Assembly (NCBI RefSeq): GCF_013415885.1
Contig: NZ_CP058910.1
Location: forward strand, 310,001 to 374,000
Direction of reading: 5' to 3'
Source of the DNA: Halosimplex rubrum
Lineage (GTDB): Archaea > Halobacteriota > Halobacteria > Halobacteriales > Haloarculaceae
DNA: 64,000 nucleotides
Shown here: piece by piece, positions 36,909 through 44,751 of the stretch
How positions within the stretch are numbered: the first letter of the stretch is position 1
Layout of the letters: each line of letters starts with the position of its first letter
Notes under the pieces: model-generated
What the model was told of the DNA's origin: nothing
What the model saw: only the letters and a program-made list of their open reading frames with translations
Database searches by the model: none
Program-made: the position numbers and the translations under genes

Positions 36909-37227
36909 TCACCGCCTCCTCGAACTGTGTCACGACGTACTCGACGACCGCCTCCTCGCGTTCCTCGGCGCGCGCCTCGAGCGCCTCACGCTCCTCGGCA
37001 CCCTCTTCGAGGATGCGTTCGCGCTCGGTCTCGATCTCTTCGCGCGCGTCCTCGAGACGCTCTTCGGCCTCCGCGTCGGCCGCTTCGCGGGCCTGCTCGC
37101 GGATCTCGTCGGCCCGCTCGCGGGCCTCGGCGATCGTCTCCTCGGCGTCCTCCTCGGCCTCGGCGACGATCTCGTCCGCCTCCTGTTCGGCGTCTTTGAC
37201 TCGGTCGAGAACCTCTGGCCTTGGCAT
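36895..37227 (-). CDS. atpH: A-type ATP synthase subunit H (peripheral stalk)
   Basis: This is the peripheral stalk partner of subunit E, 110 residues, nearly all heptad coiled coil rich in Glu, Ala and Arg (EEDAEETIAEARERADEIRE). It is the first gene of the synthase operon. A weak TATA-like element (CCAAATAGG) lies about 35 bases before the ATG on the minus strand. Confidence 0.92.
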   Translation of the reverse strand: MPRPEVLDRVKDAEQEADEIVAEAEEDAEETIAEARERADEIREQAREAADAEAEERLEDAREEIETERERILEEGAEEREALEARAEEREEAVVEYVVTQFEEAVNVQT

Positions 37228-37424
37228 TTGCTAATCGTGGGGAGATCCGTTCAGGGCCTATTTGGTAGTTGCGAAGTGTCCCCGGTCGAACGTCCCGAAA
37301 CGCGCCCACACGACCACGCTGGAGAGCCGGACCGCCCGCGGGGTCGGGCGAACGGGACCGACCCGCTCCGCGCGAAGCGTCGGAAAACGGGGGAACTATG
37401 CCGATCTGGACCCAACCACCGCCA

Positions 37425-38042
37425 ATGGCCGTCCAGGACAAGACGCGCGCCCGGATCTTCTACAAGTACCTCTCGAAGGTGTACGACCAGGTCAACCCGT
37501 TCATCTGGACCGAGGAGATGCGGACGGAGGCGCTGGATCTGTTGGACATCGGCCCCGACGACCGCGTCCTCGACGTGGGCTGTGGCACCGGCTTCGGCAC
37601 CGAAGGCATCCTCGAACACACCGACGACGTCCACGGCCTGGACCAGAGCGTCCACCAGATGGAGAAGGCCTGGGAGAAACTCGGCAAGCGCGACCCCGTC
37701 AGCTTCTACCGCGGCGACGCCGAGCGCCTGCCGTTCAAAGACGACACCTTCGACGTGGTGTGGTCCTCGGGCTCGATCGAGTACTGGCCCGACCCCGTCG
37801 CCGCGCTGGCGGAGTGTCGCCGCATCGCCAAGCCCGGCGGGCAGGTCCTCATCGTCGGCCCGAACTACCCCTCCAACACCGTCTTCCAGAAGCTCGCCGA
37901 CGCCTTCATGCTGTTCTACGGCGAGGACGAAGCCGACCGGATGTTCCGCGAAGCCGGCTACGAGCGGTTCCGCCACGTGACGATGGGCCCCTCCTACAGC
38001 CCCGAGGTCGCGATCACGACCGTCGCCGACGTGCCCGAATAG
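37425..38042 (+). CDS. SAM-dependent methyltransferase, quinone-type
   Basis: This is a class I methyltransferase of 205 residues. Motif I is VLDVGCGTGFGTEGIL, the acidic residue after it is in VHGLDQS, and motif II/post-I regions are FYRGDAERLPFKDDTFDVVWSSGSIEYWPD. The segment YKYLSKVYDQVNPFIWTEEM and the order of motifs resemble 2-methyl-6-phytylbenzoquinone-type enzymes, so a role in respiratory quinone methylation is likely but inferred. I chose the ATG at 37425 by family resemblance; ATG 37398 is also in frame. The last 17 codons and 86 bases of flanking DNA recur downstream around a distinctive element. Confidence 0.88.
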   Translation: MAVQDKTRARIFYKYLSKVYDQVNPFIWTEEMRTEALDLLDIGPDDRVLDVGCGTGFGTEGILEHTDDVHGLDQSVHQMEKAWEKLGKRDPVSFYRGDAERLPFKDDTFDVVWSSGSIEYWPDPVAALAECRRIAKPGGQVLIVGPNYPSNTVFQKLADAFMLFYGEDEADRMFREAGYERFRHVTMGPSYSPEVAITTVADVPE

Positions 38043-38354
38043 TCGCTCGCGAGCGGAGCGTGGTCCGAACGAAGTGAGGACCGCGGCGGCGAACGGCGAG
38101 TGGACCGAGCCGTGAGCGGAGCGAGCGCTTTTCACCCACGTTTTTCGACGAGCGGTACCCGGAGCGAGCGAAGCGATCGAGGATACCCGAGGAGAAAAAG
38201 GTGGATGCAGGTTCCTCCTACAGCCCCGAGGTCGCGATCACGACCGTCGCCGACGTGCCCGAGTAGTCGGCTCGCGGGCGGAGCGCGGTCCGAACGAAGT
38301 GAGGACCGCGGACGGCGAACGGCGAGTGGACCGAGCCGCGAGCGGAGCGAGCGC
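37990..38354 (+). repeat. Gene-end-duplicating element E1 (after the methyltransferase)
   Basis: Copy 1 (37990-38128) covers the last codons, the stop and 86 bases downstream of the methyltransferase. Copy 2 (38214-38354) repeats it with about four substitutions and two single-base insertions. Between them, 38129-38213 is a core with TTTTCACCCACGTTTTTC, then GGTACCCG, then GAGGATACCCGAG, then GAAAAAGGTGG. The core ends are imperfect inverted repeats: CCAC-G-TTTTTC against GAAAAA-G-GTGG. The core is shared with a second element at 42961-43269. This accounts for essentially all of the 320 bases before the next gene. Confidence 0.85.
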
Positions 38355-38362
38355 GGGGTTCG

Positions 38363-39652
38363 TCAGTTGGCGAAGAACCGTTCGCGGACGGTCCGGCCGC
38401 CGGCAGTCGTCACTTCGATGCGGACGGCCTGTTTCGGGGTGAGCGTCCAGAGGCGCCCGTCGTCGCCGGTCGACCCCACGTCGTCGCCGTTGATCGTGAC
38501 GTTCGCGGCGAGGGCGTCGCCGGTCAAGTTGTCCCTGACCACGATCTGCATCGGGCCGGTCGCGTGCGTGCGATTGACGGTCAGTTCGACGCCCTGGCTC
38601 GTGTTGGTCGTGGCGGTCAGGGGCGTGTTTTCGAGGGGCTTGGTCTGTAACTCGCGGAACGGCGACTCCGTGCGTCCGTCGAGGTAGGTGTCGAGCGTGC
38701 CGTGGGAGTGGCGCAGCGACACGTAGTAGATGGAGGTGTTGCCGATGGGCTCGACCGTCGGTCCGGAGCGAGCGTTCAAACTCGCCCAGGGGTAGAGCTG
38801 AGTCATCCGCCCGATGGCGTTTCCGACCCCGTTCGGGTCGGCGTCCGTGACGAACCGGTCCCGGCCGACCTGCTCGCGGTTCTGGCCGAGATAGGCCTCG
38901 CGGTAGTACTGCGACCGCTCGATCGACGAGAGGACGGTCCCCGTCTGGGACGTGACGGTGTAGGCGGGGACGGACGTGCGCTCGCCCGCCATAGCGCTCC
39001 CCAGCTGGGCGCGGACGGGCCCGTGTAGCGAGAGGAGGTCGCCTTCGAGGTTGTTCATCTTCGTGTCCAGGTCCGAGGGCAGTTCGAGCCCCGTCGCGCT
39101 GCGGATCCGGGCGAACTGGTCGCCGGTGGCGCGGGCGGTCGCGTCGAGCGCCGCCAGCTCCCGCAGGAACTCGCGGGTGTCGATCTCGCCGGCGTTGTAG
39201 TCGTCGATGAGCCGGTTCCGACGGAGTTCGAGCCGCTGGACGCGCTCGCCGAGGCGCTCGACCTCCTCGTGGAGGAGCCTCGACCGCGCGCGCTCGCCCG
39301 TCGTGTTCTCGTAGCGCTCTTCGAACGTGAGCGACGCGTACCGACCACGGAGACCGGCCACGTCCCGCTGGAGGGCGCCACCGATGTTCAGCCCCACCCG
39401 CTGGTGGTCGGCGGCCTCGACGGACCCGTCGCTGATCCCGAGATAGTTCGAGGTGTTCTGTTCCGCGGTGTCCGTCGACAGCCCGGCGGCGTCGGCCGAC
39501 GCGCCCAGCGGCGGTCCGGCGCCGGACTCGAGGGCGCGGTCGGGAACGGCCCCAGAGTCGGTTCCGAGCGACCCCGCGGCGACCGCCTGTGTCGCCGGTG
39601 CCGCGACGAGCAGGGCCAGGACCGCGAGGAGGACAGGGCGGTTCGGAGACAT
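38363..39652 (-). CDS. Secreted or membrane-anchored haloarchaeal protein, coiled coil
   Basis: This is a 429-residue protein with an N-terminal hydrophobic segment (RPVLLAVLALLVAAPATQAVA) that reads as a Sec signal peptide. A coiled-coil region follows at about 115-165 (ERARSRLLHEEVERLGERVQ). The C-terminal region is an Ig-like beta domain (LTGDALAANVTINGDDVGST) with many Asn-x-Thr/Ser sites, so it is probably N-glycosylated outside the cell. I do not recognise the family with certainty. It is divergent from a membrane HTH gene, and the pairing may be functional. The start is set by a TATA box 28 bases upstream. Confidence 0.83.
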   Translation of the reverse strand: MSPNRPVLLAVLALLVAAPATQAVAAGSLGTDSGAVPDRALESGAGPPLGASADAAGLSTDTAEQNTSNYLGISDGSVEAADHQRVGLNIGGALQRDVAGLRGRYASLTFEERYENTTGERARSRLLHEEVERLGERVQRLELRRNRLIDDYNAGEIDTREFLRELAALDATARATGDQFARIRSATGLELPSDLDTKMNNLEGDLLSLHGPVRAQLGSAMAGERTSVPAYTVTSQTGTVLSSIERSQYYREAYLGQNREQVGRDRFVTDADPNGVGNAIGRMTQLYPWASLNARSGPTVEPIGNTSIYYVSLRHSHGTLDTYLDGRTESPFRELQTKPLENTPLTATTNTSQGVELTVNRTHATGPMQIVVRDNLTGDALAANVTINGDDVGSTGDDGRLWTLTPKQAVRIEVTTAGGRTVRERFFAN

Positions 39653-39674
39653 CGGATACACTCTTTCGTCGCCG

Positions 39675-39685
39675 GTTACAAAAAC
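39675..39685 (-). promoter_or_regulatory. TATA box of the secreted coiled-coil gene
   Basis: The minus strand reads GTTTTTGTAAC, centred about 28 bases before the ATG at 39652, consistent with a leaderless mRNA and with the choice of that ATG over one 15 codons upstream. Confidence 0.6.
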
Positions 39686-39752
39686 CCATCTACTCACGAT
39701 ACCGCCGCGAGACGTGGAGAGAGCCGCAGACGTTTCAAAAGCAACGGAGACG

Positions 39753-39758
39753 TTTTAA
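39753..39758 (+). promoter_or_regulatory. TATA box of the membrane HTH gene
   Basis: TTTTAA lies about 40 bases before the ATG at 39797, which gives a leader of about a dozen bases. It argues against the in-frame ATG at 39758, which overlaps the box itself. Confidence 0.55.
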
Positions 39759-39796
39759 TGAAAAGCGTTTTCCGCTCCGGCCGAAATGAGTCGAGT

Positions 39797-41176
39797 ATGT
39801 CCCCGCGGTCGTTCGCCGTCGTCGTCACCGTACTCCTCCTCCTCCCGGTCGGGGTCGTCCCAGCCGCGACGCTCGGGGACGAGGTGGGCGCGAGCCCGGC
39901 GGACCACGCCGGAATGGTCGACGGGAACGCCGCCCCGCACAACGGCTCAATCGACCCGGGAGAGTTCGAGATGCGGGTCGAGATGGCCGCCGATGGCGAC
40001 GCGCGGTGGCGCGTGAAGACCGTCGTGTCGGACTCGATCACGACAGGCGACGAGCGGCGGGCGTTCCGCGAGTTCGTCGACGAGTTCAACCGGAGCGAGT
40101 CGCCGCTCACCTTGAACTCGTTCGTGGAGGCCGCGGACAACGCCAGCGGCGTGACCGGTCGGGAGATGACGATCCGGAACGTCGAGCGCCACCACGCGCT
40201 GCACGACGAGACCGGCGCCGTCTGGGTCACGTTCACGTGGACGAACTTCGGGCGGACGAGCGGCGACCTGCTCGCCATCGACGACGCGTTCAACACCTCC
40301 TCGGGCGTGTGGCTCTCGTCGCTGCCGGCGGGCGATACGCTGGTCGTCGTCCCGCCGAGCGGGTACGGTATCAGCAGCGCGCCGACGAGCGGCCCCGCCG
40401 CGGCGTCGAGTCTCGCGGGCGGTGTCGCCAGGTGGGAGGGGCCACAGGACTTCGGCCAGCGCGGGCCGTGGATCGTCTACTCCGGCGACGCGGCGTCCCC
40501 GACACCGACGCCCACGGCCGGACGACCGCCGACGGTGACGCCGACCGGCACCCCCGGCGGCCCCGCGACGGGCACGGGAACGTCACCCGGTGGCCCCGGC
40601 AGTGACGGCGACGGCATCGCGGGCGCGCTGCCGTTCGTGGTCGTCGCCGTCGTCGGCGGGGCGAGCGCCGCCGTGCTCGTCGCGTACATGCGTCGCGAGG
40701 ACGACGGGCTGGGCGGACTCGTCGGCTCCGGCGACGAGCCCGACGCCGGCGCGGCGGCCGCCGACGGCGCCGTGGCGGACGGCGAGACGGCCGATACCGC
40801 CGTCGGCGGCGCATCACCGGCCGACGACGCGGCCACCGCCGGTACCGGCGGTGCCGCGGGGGCCGCCGGGAGTGCCGCGGGCGCCGGCGGGTCGACCGCC
40901 GACGCCGACACCGACGCGGAGAGGGCCGACGAAGCCGACGACGGCATCGACGAGGACCTGCTCAGCGACGAGGAGCGCGTCGAGCGGTTGATCGAGCGCA
41001 ACGGCGGCCGGATGAAGCAGGCGGCCATCGTCCAGGAGACGGGCTGGTCGAACGCGAAGGTCTCGCAGTTGCTCTCGGCGATGGACGACGACGACCGGAT
41101 CGACAAACTCCGTATCGGCCGGGAGAACCTCATCTCGTTCCCCGACGAGGACGTGACCGATCTCGACTCCGAGTAG
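39797..41176 (+). CDS. Membrane-anchored helix-turn-helix regulator
   Basis: This is a 459-residue protein with a signal-like N-terminus, an extracellular beta-rich domain (about 50-215) beginning FEMRVEMAADGDARWRVKTV, a Pro/Thr-rich stalk, and one transmembrane helix (ALPFVVVAVVGGASAAVLVAYM). A long acidic, Ala/Gly-rich cytoplasmic linker leads to a winged HTH (EERVERLIERNGGRMKQAAI, then TGWSNAKVSQLLSAM). The topology puts a sensor outside and a DNA-binding domain inside. It is divergent from the secreted coiled-coil gene at 38363-39652, which may share its signal. The ligand and targets are unknown. Confidence 0.86.
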   Translation: MSPRSFAVVVTVLLLLPVGVVPAATLGDEVGASPADHAGMVDGNAAPHNGSIDPGEFEMRVEMAADGDARWRVKTVVSDSITTGDERRAFREFVDEFNRSESPLTLNSFVEAADNASGVTGREMTIRNVERHHALHDETGAVWVTFTWTNFGRTSGDLLAIDDAFNTSSGVWLSSLPAGDTLVVVPPSGYGISSAPTSGPAAASSLAGGVARWEGPQDFGQRGPWIVYSGDAASPTPTPTAGRPPTVTPTGTPGGPATGTGTSPGGPGSDGDGIAGALPFVVVAVVGGASAAVLVAYMRREDDGLGGLVGSGDEPDAGAAAADGAVADGETADTAVGGASPADDAATAGTGGAAGAAGSAAGAGGSTADADTDAERADEADDGIDEDLLSDEERVERLIERNGGRMKQAAIVQETGWSNAKVSQLLSAMDDDDRIDKLRIGRENLISFPDEDVTDLDSE

Positions 41177-41245
41177 GCCGAGTGTTCTCGCGGTAGCGAC
41201 CCGTTTCGCGGCGAAAACGCCGAACAACGGTCGCCCCCTCGGAAA

Positions 41246-41253
41246 CGTTTAAC
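41246..41253 (+). promoter_or_regulatory. TATA box of etfBA
   Basis: CGTTTAAC is centred about 29 bases before the etfB ATG at 41279, fitting a leaderless transcript. Confidence 0.6.
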
Positions 41254-41278
41254 CGCCGAGCGGGCCAACCCTCGGGGC

Positions 41279-42070
41279 ATGAAGGTCCTCGTCACAGTCA
41301 CGGACGTGGCGGTCGTCGACGACGAGTTCGAGATCGACGGACTCGACGTCGACGAGCGGTATCTCACCTACGAACTCAACGAGTGGGACGACTACGCCGT
41401 CGAGGAGGCCGTCCGGATCGCCGAAGACGGCGAGGACGTGGAGGTCGTCACCGTCACCGTCGGCCCGGAACGCTCCGAGGAGACGATCCGGAAGGCGCTG
41501 GCGAAGGGCGCCGACCGCGCGGTCCGGGTCTGGGACGACGCCATCGCCGGGCGCGAGCTGCTCGACGCCGAGACCAAAGCCGAGCTGCTGGCGGCGGTCG
41601 CCCGCGAGGAGGAGCCCGACCTAGTCCTCTCGGGCGTCCAGAGCGGCGACGACAGCTTCGCCGCGACCGGCGTCACGCTCGCCGAGAAGCTCGGCGAGGA
41701 GTGGGCGGCGGTCGTCAACCAGCTGGACCTCGACGCCGACGCGGGCGTCGCCTCGGTCCACCGCGAGCTGGAGGGCGGCGTCGAGGAGCTGACCGACGTG
41801 GAGCTGCCCGCCGTCCTGACCATCCAGACGGGGATCAACGAGCCGCGCTACGCCAGCCTGCGGGGCATCCGCCAGGCCCAGAACAAGCCCCTCGACGTGC
41901 AGACGCTCGGCGACCTGGGTCTCGACGAGAGCGCGCTGGAGACGCCGCTGCGCTGGACGGCGACCTACGAACCGGAGAGCGAGGGCGAGGCGACCGTCTT
42001 CGAGGGCGGCGCCGACGAGACGGCGGGTGAACTCGCCGCCGTCCTCCGCGAGGAGGGGGTGGGTCAATGA
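41279..42070 (+). CDS. etfB: Electron transfer flavoprotein beta subunit
   Basis: This is one half of the FAD-containing electron carrier that links acyl-CoA and other dehydrogenases to the respiratory chain, 263 residues. Family features are YELNEWDDYAVEEAVRIAED near the start, LSGVQSGDDSFAATGV, and the end segment with ELPAVLTIQTGINEPRYASL. The stop overlaps etfA by four bases. No dehydrogenase gene is adjacent, so its electron donors are elsewhere. Confidence 0.94.
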   Translation: MKVLVTVTDVAVVDDEFEIDGLDVDERYLTYELNEWDDYAVEEAVRIAEDGEDVEVVTVTVGPERSEETIRKALAKGADRAVRVWDDAIAGRELLDAETKAELLAAVAREEEPDLVLSGVQSGDDSFAATGVTLAEKLGEEWAAVVNQLDLDADAGVASVHRELEGGVEELTDVELPAVLTIQTGINEPRYASLRGIRQAQNKPLDVQTLGDLGLDESALETPLRWTATYEPESEGEATVFEGGADETAGELAAVLREEGVGQ

Positions 42071-43020
42071 CGGTCCTGGCCGTCGCCGAACACCGCCGCG
42101 GCGAGTTGCGCGACGTGAGCCACGAACTCGCGGGCGCCGGTCGCGAACTGGCCGACGCCACCGACTCGGAGCTACACCTCGCGGTCGTGAGCGGCGACGT
42201 GGATGCCTTCGGGGAGGCGTTGGTCCGCGAGGGCGTCGATCGGGTCCACACCGTCGACTACGGCGAGGAGTTCAACCACGACGTGTCCGTCCAGGCCGTC
42301 GAGCAGCTTGCGGGCGAACTGGACCCCGACTACCTGCTCGTCCCCCACACCGTCAACGGCCTCGACTACGCGCCCGCCGTGGCCGAGCGGCTGGGCCTGC
42401 CGATCGTGACCGACGCCGTCGATATGGCGGTCGACGGTAACCTCGCCGTCACCCGCGAGATGTACGGATCGAAAGTCGAGACGACCATCGAGGTCGACGC
42501 CGACCGGGCGGTCGTGACGCTCCGACCCGCGGAGTGGCCCCAGGCGCCGACGGGCGGCGACGCGACCGTCGAGCCCTTCGACGTGAGCATCGACGAGTCC
42601 GCGGTGCGCTCGACCGTGACCGGCTTCGAGGAGGTTGCGGGCGGCGACGTGGACATCTCCGAGGCCGACGTGCTCGTCTCGGTCGGCCGGGGCATCGAGG
42701 AGGAGGACAACCTCGACATCATCCGGGACCTGGCCGAGGCGCTGGACGCCACCGTCTCGGCCTCGCGTCCGGTCGTCGACAGCGGCTGGCTCCCGAAGAA
42801 CCGCCAGGTCGGCCAGAGCGGAAAGGTCGTCACGCCCGACGTGTACATCGCCATCGGGATCTCCGGCGCGGTCCAGCACGTGGCGGGGATGAAAGGCGCG
42901 GACACGATAATCGCCATCAACACGGACCCCAACGCGCCCATCTTCGACATCGCCGACTACGGCATCGTCGACGACCTGTTCGAGGTCGTGCCGGCGCTGA
43001 CCGAGCAGTTCGGTGGGTAG
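42067..43020 (+). CDS. etfA: Electron transfer flavoprotein alpha subunit
   Basis: This is the partner of EtfB that binds most of the FAD, 317 residues. The C-terminal FAD domain shows ASRPVVDSGWLPKNRQVGQSGK, TPDVYIAIGISGAVQHVAGM and NTDPNAPIFDIADYGIVDDL, all diagnostic. The final 20 codons, beginning at GIVDDLFEVV, are repeated after the gene around an intergenic element, so the protein end exists twice in the DNA. Confidence 0.95.
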   Translation: MTVLAVAEHRRGELRDVSHELAGAGRELADATDSELHLAVVSGDVDAFGEALVREGVDRVHTVDYGEEFNHDVSVQAVEQLAGELDPDYLLVPHTVNGLDYAPAVAERLGLPIVTDAVDMAVDGNLAVTREMYGSKVETTIEVDADRAVVTLRPAEWPQAPTGGDATVEPFDVSIDESAVRSTVTGFEEVAGGDVDISEADVLVSVGRGIEEEDNLDIIRDLAEALDATVSASRPVVDSGWLPKNRQVGQSGKVVTPDVYIAIGISGAVQHVAGMKGADTIIAINTDPNAPIFDIADYGIVDDLFEVVPALTEQFGG

Positions 43021-43269
43021 GGGCCGTCGCCGCTGGCGCCGAAAGGCGCGACGCGCCGTTCGAGCCCACGCTCGCAGGCTCGCGACGCCGGTTCACCGCG
43101 CCGAACCGTGTGAGGCGCGGTCTTTTTCGCCCACGTTTTTGCCGCGAGTGGTACCCGCAGGGCCGACGGCCCGAGGATACCCGAGCGGGAAAAAGGTGGT
43201 ACTGGCATCGTCGACGACCTGTTCGAGGTCGTGCCGGCGCTGACCGAGCAGTTCGGCGGGTAGGGCCGG
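42961..43269 (+). repeat. Gene-end-duplicating element E2 (after etfA)
   Basis: Copy 1 (42961-43026) is the last 20 codons of etfA, including the stop, plus six bases. Copy 2 (43204-43269) is identical except for one substitution. Between them lies a 95-base stretch with small hairpins (43027-43121), then the core at about 43122-43200. The core holds CCCACGTTTTT, GGTACCCG, a GGGCC-GAC-GGCCC hairpin, GAGGATACCCGAG and GAAAAAGGTGG. The core matches E1 block by block although the surrounding genes are unrelated. The rest of the gap to 43433 shows no gene. Confidence 0.87.
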
Positions 43270-43433
43270 TGTCTGCGGCGTCGTGCGCGACTCTGTTCTC
43301 GCAGAAGACATTTACCGGCGATGGGCCACCGGGCCGCCAACGGACTCCGTCCCCTGGTGTTCGGCGCCGCCGTGGCACTGACCGGGTGGCGGTTTCGTCA
43401 GCTACTTGCGGGGCTGTTCCTAAGCGTGGGGCG

Positions 43434-44276
43434 ATGGAGTACCTGGAGAGTCGTCGGGGACGCGTCGAGGAACGGCTGGAGGCGACCCTCGACGCCGTCG
43501 AACCCGACGAACTCGGCGACGAGGTCCGCCACGTCGTCCTCTCGGGAGGCAAACGGGTGCGGCCGACGGTGACGGTGCTGGTCTGCGAGGCGCTGGGCGG
43601 CGACGTCGATACCGCCGTGGAGTTCGCGGTCGGCATCGAACTCGTCCACAGCGCGTCGCTGGTCGTCGACGACATCATCGACCGCTCCGAGCTGCGCCGC
43701 GGGACGCCCTCGGCGTGGGCGGAGTTCGGCCACGGCCCCGCGATCATCGCCAGCGACGGCCTGCTCGGCGAGGCGTTCGCCCTCTTCTCTTCGAACGAGC
43801 GGGCGATGCAGGCCGTCTCCGAGTCGATGGTCGAACTCGGCGAGGGCGAGGCGACCGAACTCGTCGCCCAGCCGGCCAGCGAAGCGGAGTACATGGAGCT
43901 CGCCCGCCGGAAGACCGGCGCGCTGTTCCGCGCCGCGGCGGAACTCGGGGCGATCGCCGCTGAGGCCGACGCCTACACCGTCGAGAACTTCGGGAAGTAC
44001 GCCGAGCGCGTCGGCGTCGCCTTCCAGATGCGCGACGACGTGCTCGACGCCACCGCCGACTCGGAAGAGTTGGGCAAGCCCACCGGCCACGACGCCGCCA
44101 TGGAGCGCCCGTCGCTCGTGCAAGTCGCGGATCTCTCCCCCGAGGAGGCCAACGACCGCGCCCACGAGCAATCGCAAGTGGCGCTCGACGCGCTCGGGTC
44201 GGTCGACGCCGAGGACTCGAAAGCGATGGACTACCTGCGCGACCTGGCGGAGTTCGTCGTTGTTCGGGAGCGGTAG
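43434..44276 (+). CDS. idsA: Polyprenyl (geranylgeranyl-type) diphosphate synthase
   Basis: This builds C15-C25 isoprenyl diphosphates for archaeal lipids and carotenoids, 280 residues, somewhat shorter than usual (about 330-350). It has the first Asp-rich motif DDIID with SLVVDDIIDRSELRRGTPS and the second MRDDVLDAT. The substrate-binding GGKRVRPTVTVL is near the N-terminus. The start is taken at ATG 43434; no in-frame upstream sequence resembles the family. The chain length cannot be decided from the sequence alone. Confidence 0.9.
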   Translation: MEYLESRRGRVEERLEATLDAVEPDELGDEVRHVVLSGGKRVRPTVTVLVCEALGGDVDTAVEFAVGIELVHSASLVVDDIIDRSELRRGTPSAWAEFGHGPAIIASDGLLGEAFALFSSNERAMQAVSESMVELGEGEATELVAQPASEAEYMELARRKTGALFRAAAELGAIAAEADAYTVENFGKYAERVGVAFQMRDDVLDATADSEELGKPTGHDAAMERPSLVQVADLSPEEANDRAHEQSQVALDALGSVDAEDSKAMDYLRDLAEFVVVRER

Positions 44277-44293
44277 CCGGAGCTTCTCGCGGC

Positions 44294-44692
44294 CTACCGG
44301 GAGCGGTCCCAGTCGAACCGACGGACGGTTTCGAGGACACCGGCGGAGAGTATCGACAGCGTGCCGACGGAGACCGCGTAGCCCGCGGTGGTGGCCGTGT
44401 ACGGGTCGAACACGACCCCGACGACGGTCACCGCGGAGCCACAGATGCCGCCGACGAGCGCGGCCGCGGCGCGGACCCGCGGCGGCGCGACGGCCCAGAC
44501 GAGCGCGAGACAGGCCGCACCGACGGCGAGCGCCCACTTGAGCACGGGACGGACCCCAACGTGCGCGAGGCGCGGGTCTATCCACTGCGCCCGAGCGAAC
44601 GCGACGGCGAGAACGACACCGAGAGCCAGCAGTAGCGCGGGACGGGTCGACCATCGCTCGTGCTGTGACCACAACTCCTCGGCGGGTGGCAC
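44294..44692 (-). CDS. Small haloarchaeal membrane protein, four helices
   Basis: This is a 132-residue protein starting at GTG 44692, with about four hydrophobic helices (LLLALGVVLAVAFARA, WALAVGAACLALVWAV, AALVGGICGSAVTVVGVVF, AVSVGTLSILSAGVLE). I do not recognise the family. The frame stays open upstream to 44803 but would overlap the next gene. It is convergent with the prenyl synthase, 17 bases apart. Confidence 0.68.
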   Translation of the reverse strand: MPPAEELWSQHERWSTRPALLLALGVVLAVAFARAQWIDPRLAHVGVRPVLKWALAVGAACLALVWAVAPPRVRAAAALVGGICGSAVTVVGVVFDPYTATTAGYAVSVGTLSILSAGVLETVRRFDWDRSR

Positions 44693-44751
44693 GCTTCGAC
44701 GGTCGTTCCGCGAGCCGATAAGACCACCTCCGGTCTCCGGTCGAAACGGGC

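Noticed and set aside
38043-38362. A second small gene encoded by the duplicated methyltransferase end
   Set aside because: The second copy has the C-terminal codons and stop but no start codon in frame after the core, so it is a duplicated gene end and not a gene.
43321-43572. A plus-strand frame with a hydrophobic start before the prenyl synthase
   Set aside because: It overlaps the well-supported synthase start in another frame, and the hydrophobic run is short and unsupported by a promoter.
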